Assembly: GCA_905178155.1 (NCBI GenBank)
Contig: CAJINV010000005.1
Location: 8,244,515-8,308,514, forward strand
Length of the DNA: 64,000 nt
Source of the DNA: Amoebophrya sp. A120
Lineage: Eukaryota; Sar; Dinophyceae; Syndiniales; Amoebophryaceae
Direction: 5' to 3'
Both the position numbers and the translations under genes were made by a program. Positions 32,701-44,500 of the stretch are shown in pieces. The notes below the pieces were generated by a model. The model saw only the letters and a program-made list of their open reading frames with translations. It made no database searches and had not been told where the DNA came from. Numbering within the stretch: the stretch's first letter is position 1; the number at the start of each line of letters is the position of its first letter.

Positions 32701-35700
32701 GCAACTTGTAATGCGTATTTCAGAACACAGAAAAGTCTCTCATGCATACATAGCAAAAGGTGCCCACTTTCTGTCAGCAAAATAGGGGACTTGTCATGCG
32801 GATTCGGCATTGCGGAAGCTTCTCGAAACCTGTGATGCTAGAGCTTCCATGCCGAACCTTCTGTGTCATGCAAAAACAGCATGACTTTGACTCTTCGAGA
32901 CCCAGACATTTTTACATTTGATAATCAGCCTAGTGGTGCAACAACCTCCTCCATTCAGGACAATCACTACGGGGGTGTCAAGCTGCAGCAAGCGAATATT
33001 AAACCTAGTTCAACGACATCTAGCAGCAGCAGCAGCAGCAGTAGGGGGCCACCTACAACGTCTAGTACAACTCGCGGCGCAAAAAGGACCTCCTCCTCCG
33101 CCAACAGAAATAGCTCCACGGCTTCCAGCACTAAGAAAAAATCCTGCACCGGTCCCATCAATTTTGACCGCGGGGAGCAGTTGAACCAACAATTCGAGCA
33201 AATCAAATCCGTATCCCATGTAAAAACGTCTCCACCCCAGATTCAGGATGGGAAACCTGCTACACAAATCAACAAGCTGTGGTTGTTGAGCATGACAAGT
33301 TTGGATTCATAATGTAGTCGCGTTTATTCGCTAGCGCAGTAGCATTACAGATCTAGCATCTCATGCTGATTCGAGCATCACAAATTTCCAAACTGCGCCA
33401 GAAAATGCTTCTCATGGCAGGACTCCGCATAAGAAACACTCCACGCATGCAGCTTTGCATGACAACTCTGTGGCGGTGGGGACGTTTTTGTTTAGGATAA
33501 TCCGGGGTGCAGATCCACCTGGTGCAGGAACTGACGGACGACGCGAACTTTCTATGCATTGCAAGTATGTCTAGGTCTGGAAAGTTACAGCTTGTGATGC
33601 TGTTTTTGGATTGTAAAAAAACCTGTATTGCATGACCAGGAAGATGAGGATCCCAGTTTGTGCTACGCGGAGAGGGCATTTCTCATGCGGAATAGGCATC
33701 AACAAGCCCCCGAAAAATCTGCAATGCTAGGTTAGGCATTACATCAGGCATCCTGGGTCATGGAAAATATGCATGACAATGACAAACCCGGCATCAAGCT
33801 TCCAGACATCCAGGGATATTTGCAATCGATACTTTCAGTCCTACCACGAGCGACTGCAGCGGAAAAAACAGTTGGAAAAAATCGAAACGGCGAAACTGCA
33901 GATCTCCAACACCCAGCAGAGAACCGGGAAAAAGATGAACAGCTTGATTCAGTCCTCCCGCGAGATGTTTTCCGTCGACGTGTTGCTGTCCAAATGCGAC
34001 GACTGCTGCGACGTGCTGATTGATTCCGTCGTCTCTGGGTATGAAAAGATCACAAACGTGATTCAGGGCTGTGTATGCGTTGCAAATATGTCATCTGGGT
34101 CTGGAAGACGAGTGCCAAACTTCTTGCAATTTGCTGGGCTATAGCTGGGGCTGACATTATGGGACTACACTTGAACAATCTGTGATGCATGTTGCGCAAC
34201 AGCGCTGCTTCGGCTTCCACATGATAGCATGAGAGGTTTCTTCCGGACAGCGACATTTTTGCATTGCATACTGCGAAAGGCTGTACGACAACATCCTCGG
34301 GCCCTCTGCTAGAACCCCGTACAAGGAGCAATCCTGTGTCAAGGAGCGATCGACGACCCATTTGCTCTCCATGGTGGAGAATTGCGACCTGATTCAGACC
34401 TTCAAAAACCGCCCGTTGCAAGCGACGTTACCGGTGTTCATGGTTTCTACCATGATCGGAATGCTCTACGTGTCCTACGCCTTTGTTTACCTGCCCAAAC
34501 TGGCGCTGTTGACCCAGGTGAAGCAGACCACCATGATTCTCTCCTCCGGCGTGACCAAGACGGTGTACAAGCAGTCCTGGAATTACTACTTCCAATCCCG
34601 GTTTTTCCACTTCTGTCTCGGAACCGCGTTGTGGGCGTACTACAAGGGGCTGGTCACCGACCCGGGCAGAATTCCCGATGACGGGAGCTGGGACGACCTG
34701 CCGCAGGGCATCGAATTGATGGAGAAGAAGCGGAAGCACAACGAGTACCGGTTTTGCCAAAAGGAGATGAAATACAAACCGGACAGGACGCATTTCTGCT
34801 CGGCCATGGGACGGAACGTGCTCAGGATGGACCATTATTGCCCATGGTATAAAGAATATTTTGCTTTTTTGTTTGTAGAGTTTTCCTTTTGTGGTTTTTT
34901 TTCATGCGGACAGTTGCATGGGTTTGGGAGGGATGATTTCTCATGCTAAGTCGTGAATAATTATCCACACTTTTACGAAAAAAAAAATCAACGCCAGGCT
35001 GTCCAACTGCGTTGGGTACTTCAACCACAAATACTAAGAATAATTAAAGAGTAATTTTATTAATGGTATAATTAAAGAATAAATCAATGGTATAATTAAA
35101 GAATATTTTTATGGGATGGACTCGACCATTCACTACTATCACCATTCAAAAAACTTGGTTCTAATAAAGATTAGGTTTGTTTTGCGGCGCATTCGATCCG
35201 GATTCCGCGACCTGAGCTTGATCCTCCACCGTCACCCTTGTGGAAGCCGTTACTTATGCAGGTTAAATAGCTAGCTTTAAATGAAGATCCCAATTTGAGC
35301 TAGATAATGAGGGTGAAACGCAATGCAATTTATCAGGTATTATAATTGAGATGCTTAGGAGTGCAGGAGTTCGTCCGCCAATTGGATCCGCTTATCACCG
35401 CCACGCACTGCCGTTGGGGCCCCGTGAGGGATTTGCTGGTATAGAGGTCGCGGCACCGTCGTGCGTCGGCACTTTCTTGAAGAGGAGTATCCGACTATTT
35501 TTGGTTTTTGACTCATTTTTGTCCACCATAGCATCGAGAAGTAGCGAAATCTGATCATCACCATTCAAATGAGGTATTTTTAAGGTCCCGGATGAGGGTA
35601 TTTTATACCTCATCCGGAACACGGAAACAGTTCGCGGAGAGGTGAATTTTATACCTCATCAATAGACCTCATCCAATGAGGTACCCGGATACGCAATCAC

Positions 35701-38700
35701 GATGGTATGCTGAATTTCCACTAAAAATCTGCCATACCATGCGGATTAAGAAAAGCGCAATACTTTTCGCGAGCATTCCCAGAATTCCTCCCTTTTCCAC
35801 CATTTTCCAGGTATTCTGCCGCCGCTTTGTCCCACAAATTGCCACGGGGCCCCAGCAGTCCATGCTACTGTCCTTTATTTCGATGTCTTTTAAAGGGAAA
35901 ACTAGCTAGCTCAAATTGGGATCTTCATTTAAAGCTGGGCATTTCATCATCGATAATAAACCAAGCTCACCTCCCGGCGATGTCGCCGACAACACGACGA
36001 CCCAGACGTCCAAAACTGCATGGATAGCTGCCCTATTTTGCTTCAGAGCCAAGTTTTTTGAATGGTGATAGTAGTGAATGGCCGAGTCCATCCCATAATT
36101 TTGCTTTTTTGTTTGTAGAGTTTTTTTTTGTTTTTCCTCATGCGGACAGTTGCATGGGAACGATGATTTCTCATGCTAAGTCGTGAATCCACACTTTTAC
36201 GAAAAAAAAAATCAACTCCAGGCTGTCCAACTGCGTTGGGTACTTCAACCACAGGATAAATCACAGGCGAGGCTATCCATCGCCTACGCCCGTGTCGTTC
36301 TTGACGTGCAAAGCAAATATTTGCGACACAGAAAACGAAAAAGATAAAAGCGCCAAAAAAAAAAAAACTGCGACGCAGAAAATGACAAAGATAAAAGCGC
36401 AAAAACACAAACTGCCCCCACACACAAAGAAGTCTCTGTGTCGCCATGCGAAAATAACAAAGTGCTTATCTCTGCAATGCACGCCCAGGAGACGGCTGCT
36501 TACTTCGCCTCCGGGATCGCGAATGAGTTGCGCACCAATATTAGAGAACTTCTTTTCTTCTTTGTCTTGCAAAATGCAGGGCACCTAAAAGCTCATCCTT
36601 TTGCCAATAGCGCTTCGCGCACTAAGCCACTATGCGCGCGCCTGGTGTGAGGCGAGGGGCGGACGCTGTCCGCCCCGATGGCGAACACCCTTCCCCCACT
36701 AGCGCCACTAGGGACGGGCACAAGGCCCCAGCGTGGGGACCCTGTCCCCACGCGTGGGTCTTGTTTGTCATGCGGAAAGTACCAAAACAGTGATAGTTGT
36801 TCGAATGACAGCAAGGATAAAAATCACCAACTCCAGGCTGTCCAACTGCGTTGGGTACTTCAACCACAAGTACTTTATTCTCTTCCTCCTCTACACCTCC
36901 ATTGCTTCCAACATGGTCACCTACGGCCTCTTCAAACTGATGGCGCACTATGCATTGCAAATATGTCTGGGTCTGGAAAGAACTTGTGATGCAAGAAAGG
37001 GAAAAATAGTGAACTCACTATAATACGCTGCCAAGCATGACAAGTTTTTTTCATAGTATTCTAAGTTGCGTACTCCGCATGAGAAACTGCGTTTTTGCAC
37101 GACAGGGAGGAGGAGCTCTTCGCGGCCATGCAACACAGAGTTCAGGGTCATGCCAGACTAGCATGACAAATCTCGCAATCTCCCAGACATCCAGACATTA
37201 TTTGCATTTGATACGCACAAGCAGATCGCGATGAACGCAGGTTATCACTTATCCTGAGTAAAAACGCCCCCACACCAGAGTTGTAATGCAGATTTGCAAA
37301 GACAGGAAGACTTGTAATGCGCATCCCCATGAGAGCCATTTCCAATCGTGTTTTGGAATTTGTGATGCTGTGGACAGGATGAGGAGGTGGATTTGTTATG
37401 CGGCTTCCCTTGCTAAACTGCACTACAATACAGCCTGCAACTTGTCATGCGTGACTCAGAAAGCTCCTAGGTTTGTGTTGCAAAATCCCCATCCTGAGTC
37501 TGGTGTGGGTACGTTTTTACTCAGGATATCACTTGATGATCATCGATATGACAGTGCACAACTCCCCCTCGTTCTCATTTCTCATGCAAAATGCCAAATC
37601 CAGTTGCATCCTTGTATCACTATTATGCATGACACATTCCGGAAGGAGCCCAAACAGTACTACACTAGGCGTATGGTTTTGTCATGCCCAGGCTCCACGT
37701 GTGCTGGTGTTTGTATTGCTGTTCATGCAATACAAATCAGGGGGAGGGGGAGTTGTGCGCTCTCATAATCGAATCAGAAGGCCTCGGCGTCGTTCTGTCC
37801 TGCATCCTGACCCCGTTTTTCGGCTTTCATTGTTGGTTGCTATCGAATAATTTAACGACCATCGAGTTTATCCACAGTAAATTTCTTGTACACGTACAAA
37901 TGCTGTCTCTGCATGACAAAGTTTGCCTTCAATCCTAGTCTAGCATGACAAGTTGTACACTGCAAGTTAGCAAAATTTGTCATGCATTTTGTACATGTAC
38001 GGGGAATTTACATTGCATAGAGTTCTGCGAAAAGAAGCAGCACACCGTGGAAGATAGCACCACGAATCATGCTGGTGGTGACAATAATTCCGCCACAACT
38101 TTGCAGGACACTGCGCACCAGAACGAAAAGAACAAAGCACTGCTAGCGGAAGAACAAATGACATCATCAAAACAAGAGCCTGCTAATAGCAATTCCGCCC
38201 TGTCCTCCCTGTCTTCCTCTTTTCTAACGGTCGCGGGCAATGTTTGTTTTTTGTTACCGTATTCCGTGAAGCAGCAGCTGGGACTCGTTGGCGGAGTGGG
38301 GACGACCGCAACAGGAGCTGCAGGATCTAGTTCAAGTGCAACCACTAAGCAACATCAAGCAAAACCTGCGACGTACGAGGCGCGTTCGATGTACGACATC
38401 AATTTGTACCACAACTTGAAGACTGTGATGGGCAACAATCCCTTCCTCTGGCTGCTGCCCATCGACGGTGGCCTGGGGGACGGACTACACTTCCCGGTTC
38501 GGGAAGACTGCCCCTTGGTCCAGCAAAGGCTGAAGGAATTGCGTGTGTTGCACGACATGCACCACGAGGATTCGCCGGAACTGCAGCGGGAATACCCGGA
38601 GATTTTGCAGGATATCCTAAGTAGAAACGGGGCCCACACCCCATAGTCAAGATGGGAACTTTGCAACACAAATCCAGAAGCTTCGGGAGTTACGCATGAT

Positions 38701-41513
38701 AAGTTGTAGGCTGTAGTGTAGTGGAGTTTAGCAAGGGAAGTTGCATAACAAAGCCATTTATCTATCCTGTTTACAGCATTACAAGTTCCAAAACACGACT
38801 GGAGCAAATGGCTCTCATGGGGATCATGCGCATTACACATGCTCCTGTACTAGTTGCAAACCTGCACGACAACTATGATTTCGGGACGTTTTTACTTTGG
38901 ATACAGGAAGTTCCGAGTAGAGCAGCAGCAGGAGCAGGAGCTACAACCCTCGCCGGGGTGAATGTGAACGGAAAAAACAGGATGATAGAACAAGAAGAAA
39001 GTGTGAGGAACAACTATGACAACACATCTTCGCGGAAAGATCTTCCAGTCTCAACCGGCGGCCGGAGATCGGCGGTGAATCTGAACAACAATCACAACCT
39101 ATCCTGATTAAAAACGTCCCCACACCAGAGTCAAGATGGCAAATCTGCTAGACAAATTAACCAGCCTTGGTTGTTTTGCATGACAAGTTTGTCCTCGTAG
39201 TGTAATCCTGTCAAGCTAGTTCAGAAGCATCACAGATCCAGCGCAGCATCCTGATTCTTGCATCACAAATTCCAAAACACGAATAGAGAATGCTTCTCAT
39301 AGGGCTCCGCGTGAGAAACTTTTTTGGCATGCTGAATTGCATGACAACTATGGGGTGGGGACGTTTTTACACGGGATACAACCGAAATAACGGAAGTAGT
39401 AAAACAGCCGCCGCTCTGCCTGGTTTCAACGACGATGGGGAAGTTATTGTGGTCCGCGAAGATCCGCAAGTAGATGCCGGGATGGAAGACTCGGCTTGTG
39501 AGGATGATGAAACTGCCAGAACTCCGAATGGACGCCGTCGAAATCTGTATGCGAAAAAGATGAGAAATGAGTTGAACAGGCGCACGATCCCGCCGCTCCG
39601 ACAATTTTCCGCACCGGTGGGAGATAATACACCTACGACTTCTAGCAGTCCAACACGAATGAATCAAGATGGCACGACGAACAGAAGGAAAAATCGCGTC
39701 AAGAACATCGACCAGCAGAGCAGCTCCTCCAGCGGCGACGACGAAACCAATGCAGAGGAAAAAATCCTGAGTTCAGAAGCCGCCATATCCTGAGTAAAAA
39801 CGGGGCTCACACCCCATAGTCAAGTTGGGATATCTGCAAGACAAATCAGCCAGCTTTGGTCGTTTTGCATGAGAAATTTGCCCGCGTAGTGTAGTGGTGT
39901 TTGAGGTAGTTTAGCAGCATGACAGATCTAGTATATCATGCTGATTGGAGCATGACAAACTTCAAAACACAACTAGAAAATACTTCTTATGGGGCTCCGC
40001 ATGAGAAACATTTTCAGCATGCAGATTTGCATGACAACTCTGGGGGTGGGGACGTTTTTACATAGGATACCCCACAGTGTCTACTTCGACGAGTCCGAAA
40101 GAAAATAGTAATCCCTCGCGTCGCAAGACCATCGCGGCTGCGGAGGATTGGCAGAAACGCGTGCGGAGGGAAGACCTCCGGACGCCACGTATCCTCCCTC
40201 CCACGAAACAGGAGTTTTTACAGATGACCGAAGAGGAAAAGCGGCAATACGAGAAAAGGGCGTTGCTAGGGTTGGTCCGAAGTCCGAAATGTGGCCGAAA
40301 TAGTATCGACGGGGAGGGAGAAGTAGAACATCAAGGGGTTTTCTTCATGGGACGAGATGAAAATGATCATGGCGAAGATCACGAGGTGTTGTCCAGCAGA
40401 TATCAAATGCAAAAATGTCTTGGTCTGGAACAAAGCAACTTGTCATGCTAAATCTGAATTATGTAAAAACCTGTGTTGCGTGAGTACCAAAAGCTGTCTA
40501 CTTTTGACCTAATCGAGAGGCAGTTTGTCATGCAGGATAGGCATGATCGAACTCTCACAGAATCTGTCATGCTATGTCCTACATGCCAGACCTCGTGGGC
40601 CATGGAAAACCTGCATGACAAGTCTGGCATTCTTCCAGACCCAGACATTTTTGCAGTTGATAGCAGACCGTCTGTTGCAAGTTCAACGACGACGATGAAG
40701 GAAAGGACAGGAGGACCACGTGACAGCAATTTTTTGCGCATGACGGAGATTGCCGAGGAAAATGAAAAGAGTAACGCGTTTTTCGGAGGTGGTGAAACAG
40801 CCGGTCAACATAACGAGGACGAAATAAATACCTTGAGGCAACGGTCTCTTTCATCGGAACAACACCATCATGTCAGAGCGACTCCGAATCTGCAACTTCC
40901 GAGGAATGAAAATAATGCTGATCACGCGGTGGTGGATCATGATAGCAGTAAACAGCACCCGCAAAGGTCTCCGATCATGAACACAACCCCTAAGAACACG
41001 ACCGGAAATTTGAACGAAGGTAGTTTTCATCCCGCAGGCAAATCCCCGCGGCAAATCCCGCCACTGACGTTTGAGGATGTGGAAAATCTGGATCCGGAAA
41101 ACACGACGCAACTGTTCCCCCCGGAAGAGACCCGGCCGGAGGAGCCGCGGCAAATCTGGACGAAATCCACGAAACGCGAGACCATGTGGAGCGAGGTTGT
41201 GGACGACGCGAAATTACAGGTGGAAAATGGCAGTGAATACGTCAAGGAGCAGTACTGGCGAATGCGGCAGAACTTCCATCGGAAGTGGAACTACAACGGC
41301 GGTAGAGCTACAAATGGTACTAGTTGTAACCAAACTTCTTACGGGGATATGAAGATGAACCAGCAACAAAATAACTGGTTCGGAACAGCGACACAGTGGG
41401 TTGGCGGATTTTTTGGTGGAAATAATAATTCTACGGGAAGTACTAGAGCTGCGGGTGCGAGGGAGAACAGGAATGCGATCAAGATGCAGGACGTCCGGCA
41501 GGAGATGGTTTGA
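26787..41513 (+). CDS. DHHC-type protein S-acyltransferase, giant (2,028 aa)
   Basis: A membrane enzyme that transfers fatty acyl groups to protein cysteines. Twenty-one exons (gaps between the 19 introners plus the intron at 34847) sum to 6,087 nt, an exact multiple of three. The first ~960 residues are Ser/Thr/Gln/Asn-rich and disordered. Then come a short coiled-coil-like part (SYHERLQRKKQLEKIETAK) and the core: TM1 ~1021-1043, TM2 ~1078-1096 with DPG at 1099, Cys-rich domain ~1129-1170 with active site DHYCPW at 1156, TM3 ~1173-1190, TM4 ~1218-1236, TTIEFCEKK at 1241, and YDINLYHNLKTVMG (NxxxxxG type) at 1368 followed by WLLPI and GDG. Several usual zinc-binding cysteines are replaced (CSAM for CSxC, GRN for xRC). 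A ~115-residue insert follows TTIEF. The remaining ~630 residues are disordered. Usual family members are 300-700 aa. Confidence 0.87.
27759..28066. mobile_element. Introner family B in gene 5
   Basis: TSD aacgg, exact; phase 0. Confidence 0.9.
28169..29118. mobile_element. Introner family H in gene 5, carrying a nested insert
   Basis: TSD cgcgg, exact; phase 1. Compared with the 173-bp copy at 18962, it carries ~770 extra bp starting after AAGCAGGC. Confidence 0.85.
28192..28962. repeat. GC-rich minisatellite block nested in an introner
   Basis: Its left part is built from GAGGTC/GAGGTGGC units (28220-28360). An inverted counterpart follows (CCACCTCTCGG units, 28490-28530), then tandem CGCCACCCTCTCG units near 28675-28735. 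The two arms could fold into a long imperfect hairpin. No gene was recognised. Confidence 0.65.
29817..30103. mobile_element. Introner family B in gene 5
   Basis: TSD agcga, exact; phase 1. Confidence 0.9.
30160..30463. mobile_element. Introner family G in gene 5
   Basis: TSD aaccc, exact; phase 1. Family G ends read TATTRCARTGAAAAATG and GGGGGCGTTTTTCATCGTAATA-like sequence. The interior has CATTTGTATTGCAAACSTTTCC, shared with 54876-55184. Confidence 0.88.
30645..30957. mobile_element. Introner family J in gene 5
   Basis: TSD actac / actgc (one mismatch); phase 0. The exon would otherwise hit TAG immediately at 30645; excision restores EDY-RSSSRATEYG. Confidence 0.8.
31033..32050. mobile_element. 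Introner family A in gene 5, carrying a nested 730-bp repeat
   Basis: TSD ggatg, exact; phase 1. The host sequence is interrupted between CAACTTG and TCATGCTG, which are adjacent in other family A copies. Confidence 0.87.
31078..31820. repeat. 730-bp repeat 'I', copy 3 (diverged)
   Basis: It has the same ends (TATGTAGTGAGGTC / GACCTCACTACC) and the same internal CAAGCCCGGTCGAAAACTAT segment. The second half differs strongly from copies 1 and 2. Confidence 0.75.
32291..32612. mobile_element. Introner family E in gene 5
   Basis: TSD tccac, exact; phase 2. Confidence 0.9.
32667..32923. mobile_element. Introner family A in gene 5
   Basis: TSD atcag, exact; phase 0. Confidence 0.9.
33212..33499. 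mobile_element. Introner family B in gene 5
   Basis: TSD atccg, exact; phase 1. Confidence 0.9.
33553..33831. mobile_element. Introner family A in gene 5
   Basis: TSD ctttc, exact; phase 1. Confidence 0.88.
34074..34270. mobile_element. Introner family A in gene 5, internally deleted
   Basis: TSD ctgtg / ctgcg (one mismatch); phase 1. At 197 bp it is shorter than its relatives. Confidence 0.78.
34861..35032 (+). repeat. Duplicated intron tail plus exon start, copy 1
   Basis: TTGCTTTTTTGTTTGTAGAG through CTTCAACCACAA. It is repeated at 36101-36254. The exon part would read LSNCVGYFNHKY then stop, so it is a dead copy. Confidence 0.75.
35111..36096. mobile_element. ~986-bp element with ~48-bp terminal inverted repeats
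   Basis: 35111-35158 (ATGGGATGGACTCGACCATT...) is the near-perfect inverse of 36049-36096. A second, perfect inverted pair lies inside (35273-35303 and 35905-35935, core GAAGATCCCAATTTGAGCTAG), so a further element may be nested. The centre has a strong hairpin at 35589-35619 (CCGGATGAGG stem). No coding capacity is evident. It looks like a non-autonomous DNA transposon. Confidence 0.7.
36101..36254 (+). repeat. Duplicated intron tail plus exon start, copy 2
   Basis: It matches 34861-35032 and ends in CTTCAACCACA before diverging. With copy 1 it brackets the inverted-repeat element. The functional exon start is at 36837. Confidence 0.75.
36949..37213. mobile_element. Introner family A in gene 5
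   Basis: TSD cgcac, exact; phase 0. Confidence 0.9.
37250..37528. mobile_element. Introner family B in gene 5
   Basis: TSD tcact, exact; phase 1. Bounded by 31-nt and 13-nt exons. Confidence 0.9.
37547..37767. mobile_element. Introner family F in gene 5
   Basis: TSD atcga, exact; phase 2. Confidence 0.9.
37869..38019. mobile_element. Introner family L in gene 5 (single copy here)
   Basis: TSD gagtt, exact; phase 2. The left end is TATCCACAGTAAATTTCTTG with GTACACGTAC inside; the right has GTACATGTAC then GGGGAATTTACATTGCATA. The join gives TTIEF-CEKK, a conserved acyltransferase motif. Confidence 0.85.
38613..38903. mobile_element. Introner family B in gene 5
   Basis: TSD cagga, exact; phase 2. 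Confidence 0.9.
39100..39378. mobile_element. Introner family B in gene 5
   Basis: TSD caacc, exact; phase 1. Confidence 0.9.
39786..40069. mobile_element. Introner family B in gene 5
   Basis: TSD cgcca / cccca (one mismatch); phase 1. Confidence 0.83.
40401..40662. mobile_element. Introner family A in gene 5
   Basis: TSD gcaga, exact; phase 0. Confidence 0.9.
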
Positions 41514-44500
41514 GTAGATCTTCGATTTATATATCATTCGTGAAGAAAATGAAGATTCATTTGCCGTGCGCTGATCAACGATTCATCATGATCATATCTC
41601 GAATGTTTCAACTACACGACATCACACGCCGCGATACTGCATTTTTGCTCACAACTTAAATTTGCGTGTAACCACGTCGTAGGAAATTTTGCTCTTGCAA
41701 CGAACTAGTACCCCTAGTAGAAATCTGAAGTCTAAAAGTTGTTGTAAGTACTTAACCACGACCCCCAGGAACTGTTGTTGATCCCGAAATCATTTTACAC
41801 TGTTGATATAAATGGAATGACACGACTGCTGATGGTGTTGATAATAGAGACCCCATCAACTCGAGCAAATCAATCAAAGCACCGGTGTCGTGAATAAAAG
41901 TAGTTTCCTCATCTACCTATGATTTTGCTGGTATCATTTCCTAGACTTTTTAGCATCAGCACGACGTTACCACTAGGGTATCAGGGCAGGCTATTCCTGC
42001 CGCGCGTCGGAGGAGGGAGTTGCGCCGAGCCCCGCTCGATCTAATCATCATCAGCATCTAGAAGATCTACCTCAACCGTGCCTGCAGATTCTCGTTCGCA
42101 AGGACAGCCTCGCAAAGCACTTTTGCGCGACGTCGCTCTGCACTTCTGTCGATTGCAGATGACTTCGTGTGACCTTGAATAATTTTCTTCATTCCCTGCT
42201 TTATTGAACTTTTTTTCTAACCGCTCAAAAAAGAAGGGCACTCGTCTCGCAGCAGATTTTGGATCTAGGTTGTGAAGTAGCGCATTTCAATTATGTCAAT
42301 GCAACTGTGCTGTATGGCGATAAGAAAATATGATCGTACCTAGTAGCATCCAAGAAAGTGCTGGAGTCGCCTGCTTTATTTCATGCTGTACGATGGGGAA
42401 GATAGGACGCAAAGAAGCGCTTCGCTATTGCACAATTTCCACTCGCAAACTACTCCCAACAGGTGTGAAGCGGTGCTGCTTTACGACCCTGTTATTTGTG
42501 TAAGATTTCGAAGTAACTACGATGATTTTCGCTGTAATGCAAGTGAATTTATTCGATTTCCAAGACGCAGCTGCTCTATGGTTCTTGACGATAAAAGTGG
42601 CGAAGAGTATCAATGACCATAGAACAGCAGCACAAAGTGGCTTCTCGTCTTGAATTAGACGCGAGGTAGCTTTTGGAAAAGAACCCAAGCGACAAAACAA
42701 GTTGTACTACTGAGGAAAAACACAAGGTAGCTTATTTTGGAAAAGAACCCAAGCGACAAAACAAGTTGTACTACTGAGTTTAACACCCTCAGTACAGAAA
42801 ATACCTAAGTAGTTTCGAAGGCGATGAAGAACTGTAGCTGTCGTAAATAATGAGTTTGGAGGTCGTTCTAGATGAACTGTAGCACAACTCGCTGCTTCTA
42901 CGACGTGACGACCACAGGCCGCACGCGCTCGAAACTATCTTACCAAGGTTGTGAGGCAACATGGCTAACATCTGACACTACTTAAAAACTCCGTCTCACG
43001 GGGCCGGATTAGCCAATCTTGTCAGATGTGCAGCTTTGATGTCCTCTTAGCCTGGTTCTTCCTAGGGCAAAAGCTGTGTCGGGTTCAGAAGAGGAATTAT
43101 CTTTCCCCGCAGCATAATTACCAGATAGAGCACGAGATAGAAGTGGCAGTACTACTTTTCCCAAAGTAGATTCTAGGCACGTTGAAGATCATTGATAGAA
43201 ACGGATTTTTCACAAGCTGAAAAATTGATGAGAAGAAAGGTAATAATAAACGCCGTATTTCTACTACTATTTACGGGGACAATCCGGCCGCTGCCAAATG
43301 CGTCATTCAAGACATCAGCTTTATTCAATCTTCTAACCAGCAACAAAGCGACAGTTTATGACCAGTTTACAAAAAAAGGAGTACTCGATTTGTATGTAAG
43401 GCGACAGATATGAAGCAAATACTTAGTTGTATTGTCTTCAGCGACGTCCACCTCTCAGTTGTAGTAGATTCTACTACTGAGAAATAGTTTCATTTCTCAA
43501 CCGCGGCCCCCAGATTTATGGTACTACTACTATCGAAAGACAAACAGAAGCTCTACTGCACCGCCCTGCTGCCGCTACGCGAGCAAGCGAACTTGTGAGT
43601 CAGTTTCCTTCTACGATGATTTTTTCGAATCTCTCAGTACCACGACGGGTTTATGCTTCTATCCACCAAGAAAAATGATCTTCATAGCCGGGAAATAAAG
43701 CACACAGGCCTGCTTGAATACCGGCTGTTGACACGTCAAGCGCAGAGTTTTCTGTCGGTTCGTTTCTGTTTATACTTCTCTTCTGCTCTGCTGCGTCCGG
43801 ATAGTGGTGGTAGAAGTCAAAAGGAGGCGTGCGTCTTGATTTCAGGTTTTTAATTCGTACAATGGACAGCTTGTAGCTCCAGCAGTACTCTGTTCGCTAT
43901 CTACCTTTCGCTCGAACTGTTATTTTTGCTCAGTGCTAATATACTTATGAATTTATTTCTTATTCTTTACAGTTTTGTTTCTTTTTCAGGCCCTTCTTCG
44001 CACAAATTGCAGGGGATGAAGATGCCGGTGCGTTCTTGTTATCTTGAAGGGTTCATCTGAAGGGTTATGGATTTTTTGCTTTGTTTTTTTCACTTGGTTG
44101 AGTCTGTCACCACTTGTTTTCGTTCACTCTGACAAACTTCACACCAGGAGAAATAATTTTCGAAATTGACAAAATTGGAATTGGAATAACAGCAACACAG
44201 GCACGAAGAATATTAAGGTTGCTCGCGTTTCTTATCACATTTCGCAGAAGCGGCACAGACCGTTGTTTACTTTTCCTACGATCGCAGTGGCAGGAAAAGA
44301 ACGCGTTACAACAAGAACCTGAGACAACTCATGGCAACCAACTAAGTACCTTGATGAAGTTGTAAACAGAAGCTAGAACAAGAAGTCGTTCTATCCTGCT
44401 TCTCCCTGGAAGAACTAGAACGAAAACTAGGTACGTGTAGAAGAAAAATTAGGCTGCACAACTACAGCAGCGGCCATGAAATAGGGACCTCCGAGAGCTT

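Larger units (their letters stand above)
34847..36836 (+). other. 2-kb GT-AG intron in gene 5 with nested insertions
   Basis: The donor is CCCATG|GTATAA and the acceptor ACTCCAG|GCTGTCC, phase 2. The join completes DHYCPW-LSNCVGYFNHKYF, the acyltransferase active-site region. Two earlier truncated copies of the acceptor and following exon lie at 34988-35031 and 36211-36253. Confidence 0.75.

Noticed and set aside
35111-36096. Alternative exons for the acyltransferase (mutually exclusive splicing)
   Set aside because: The two upstream exon copies are truncated after CACAA and CACAG and run into a stop or unrelated sequence, so they cannot encode an equivalent segment.
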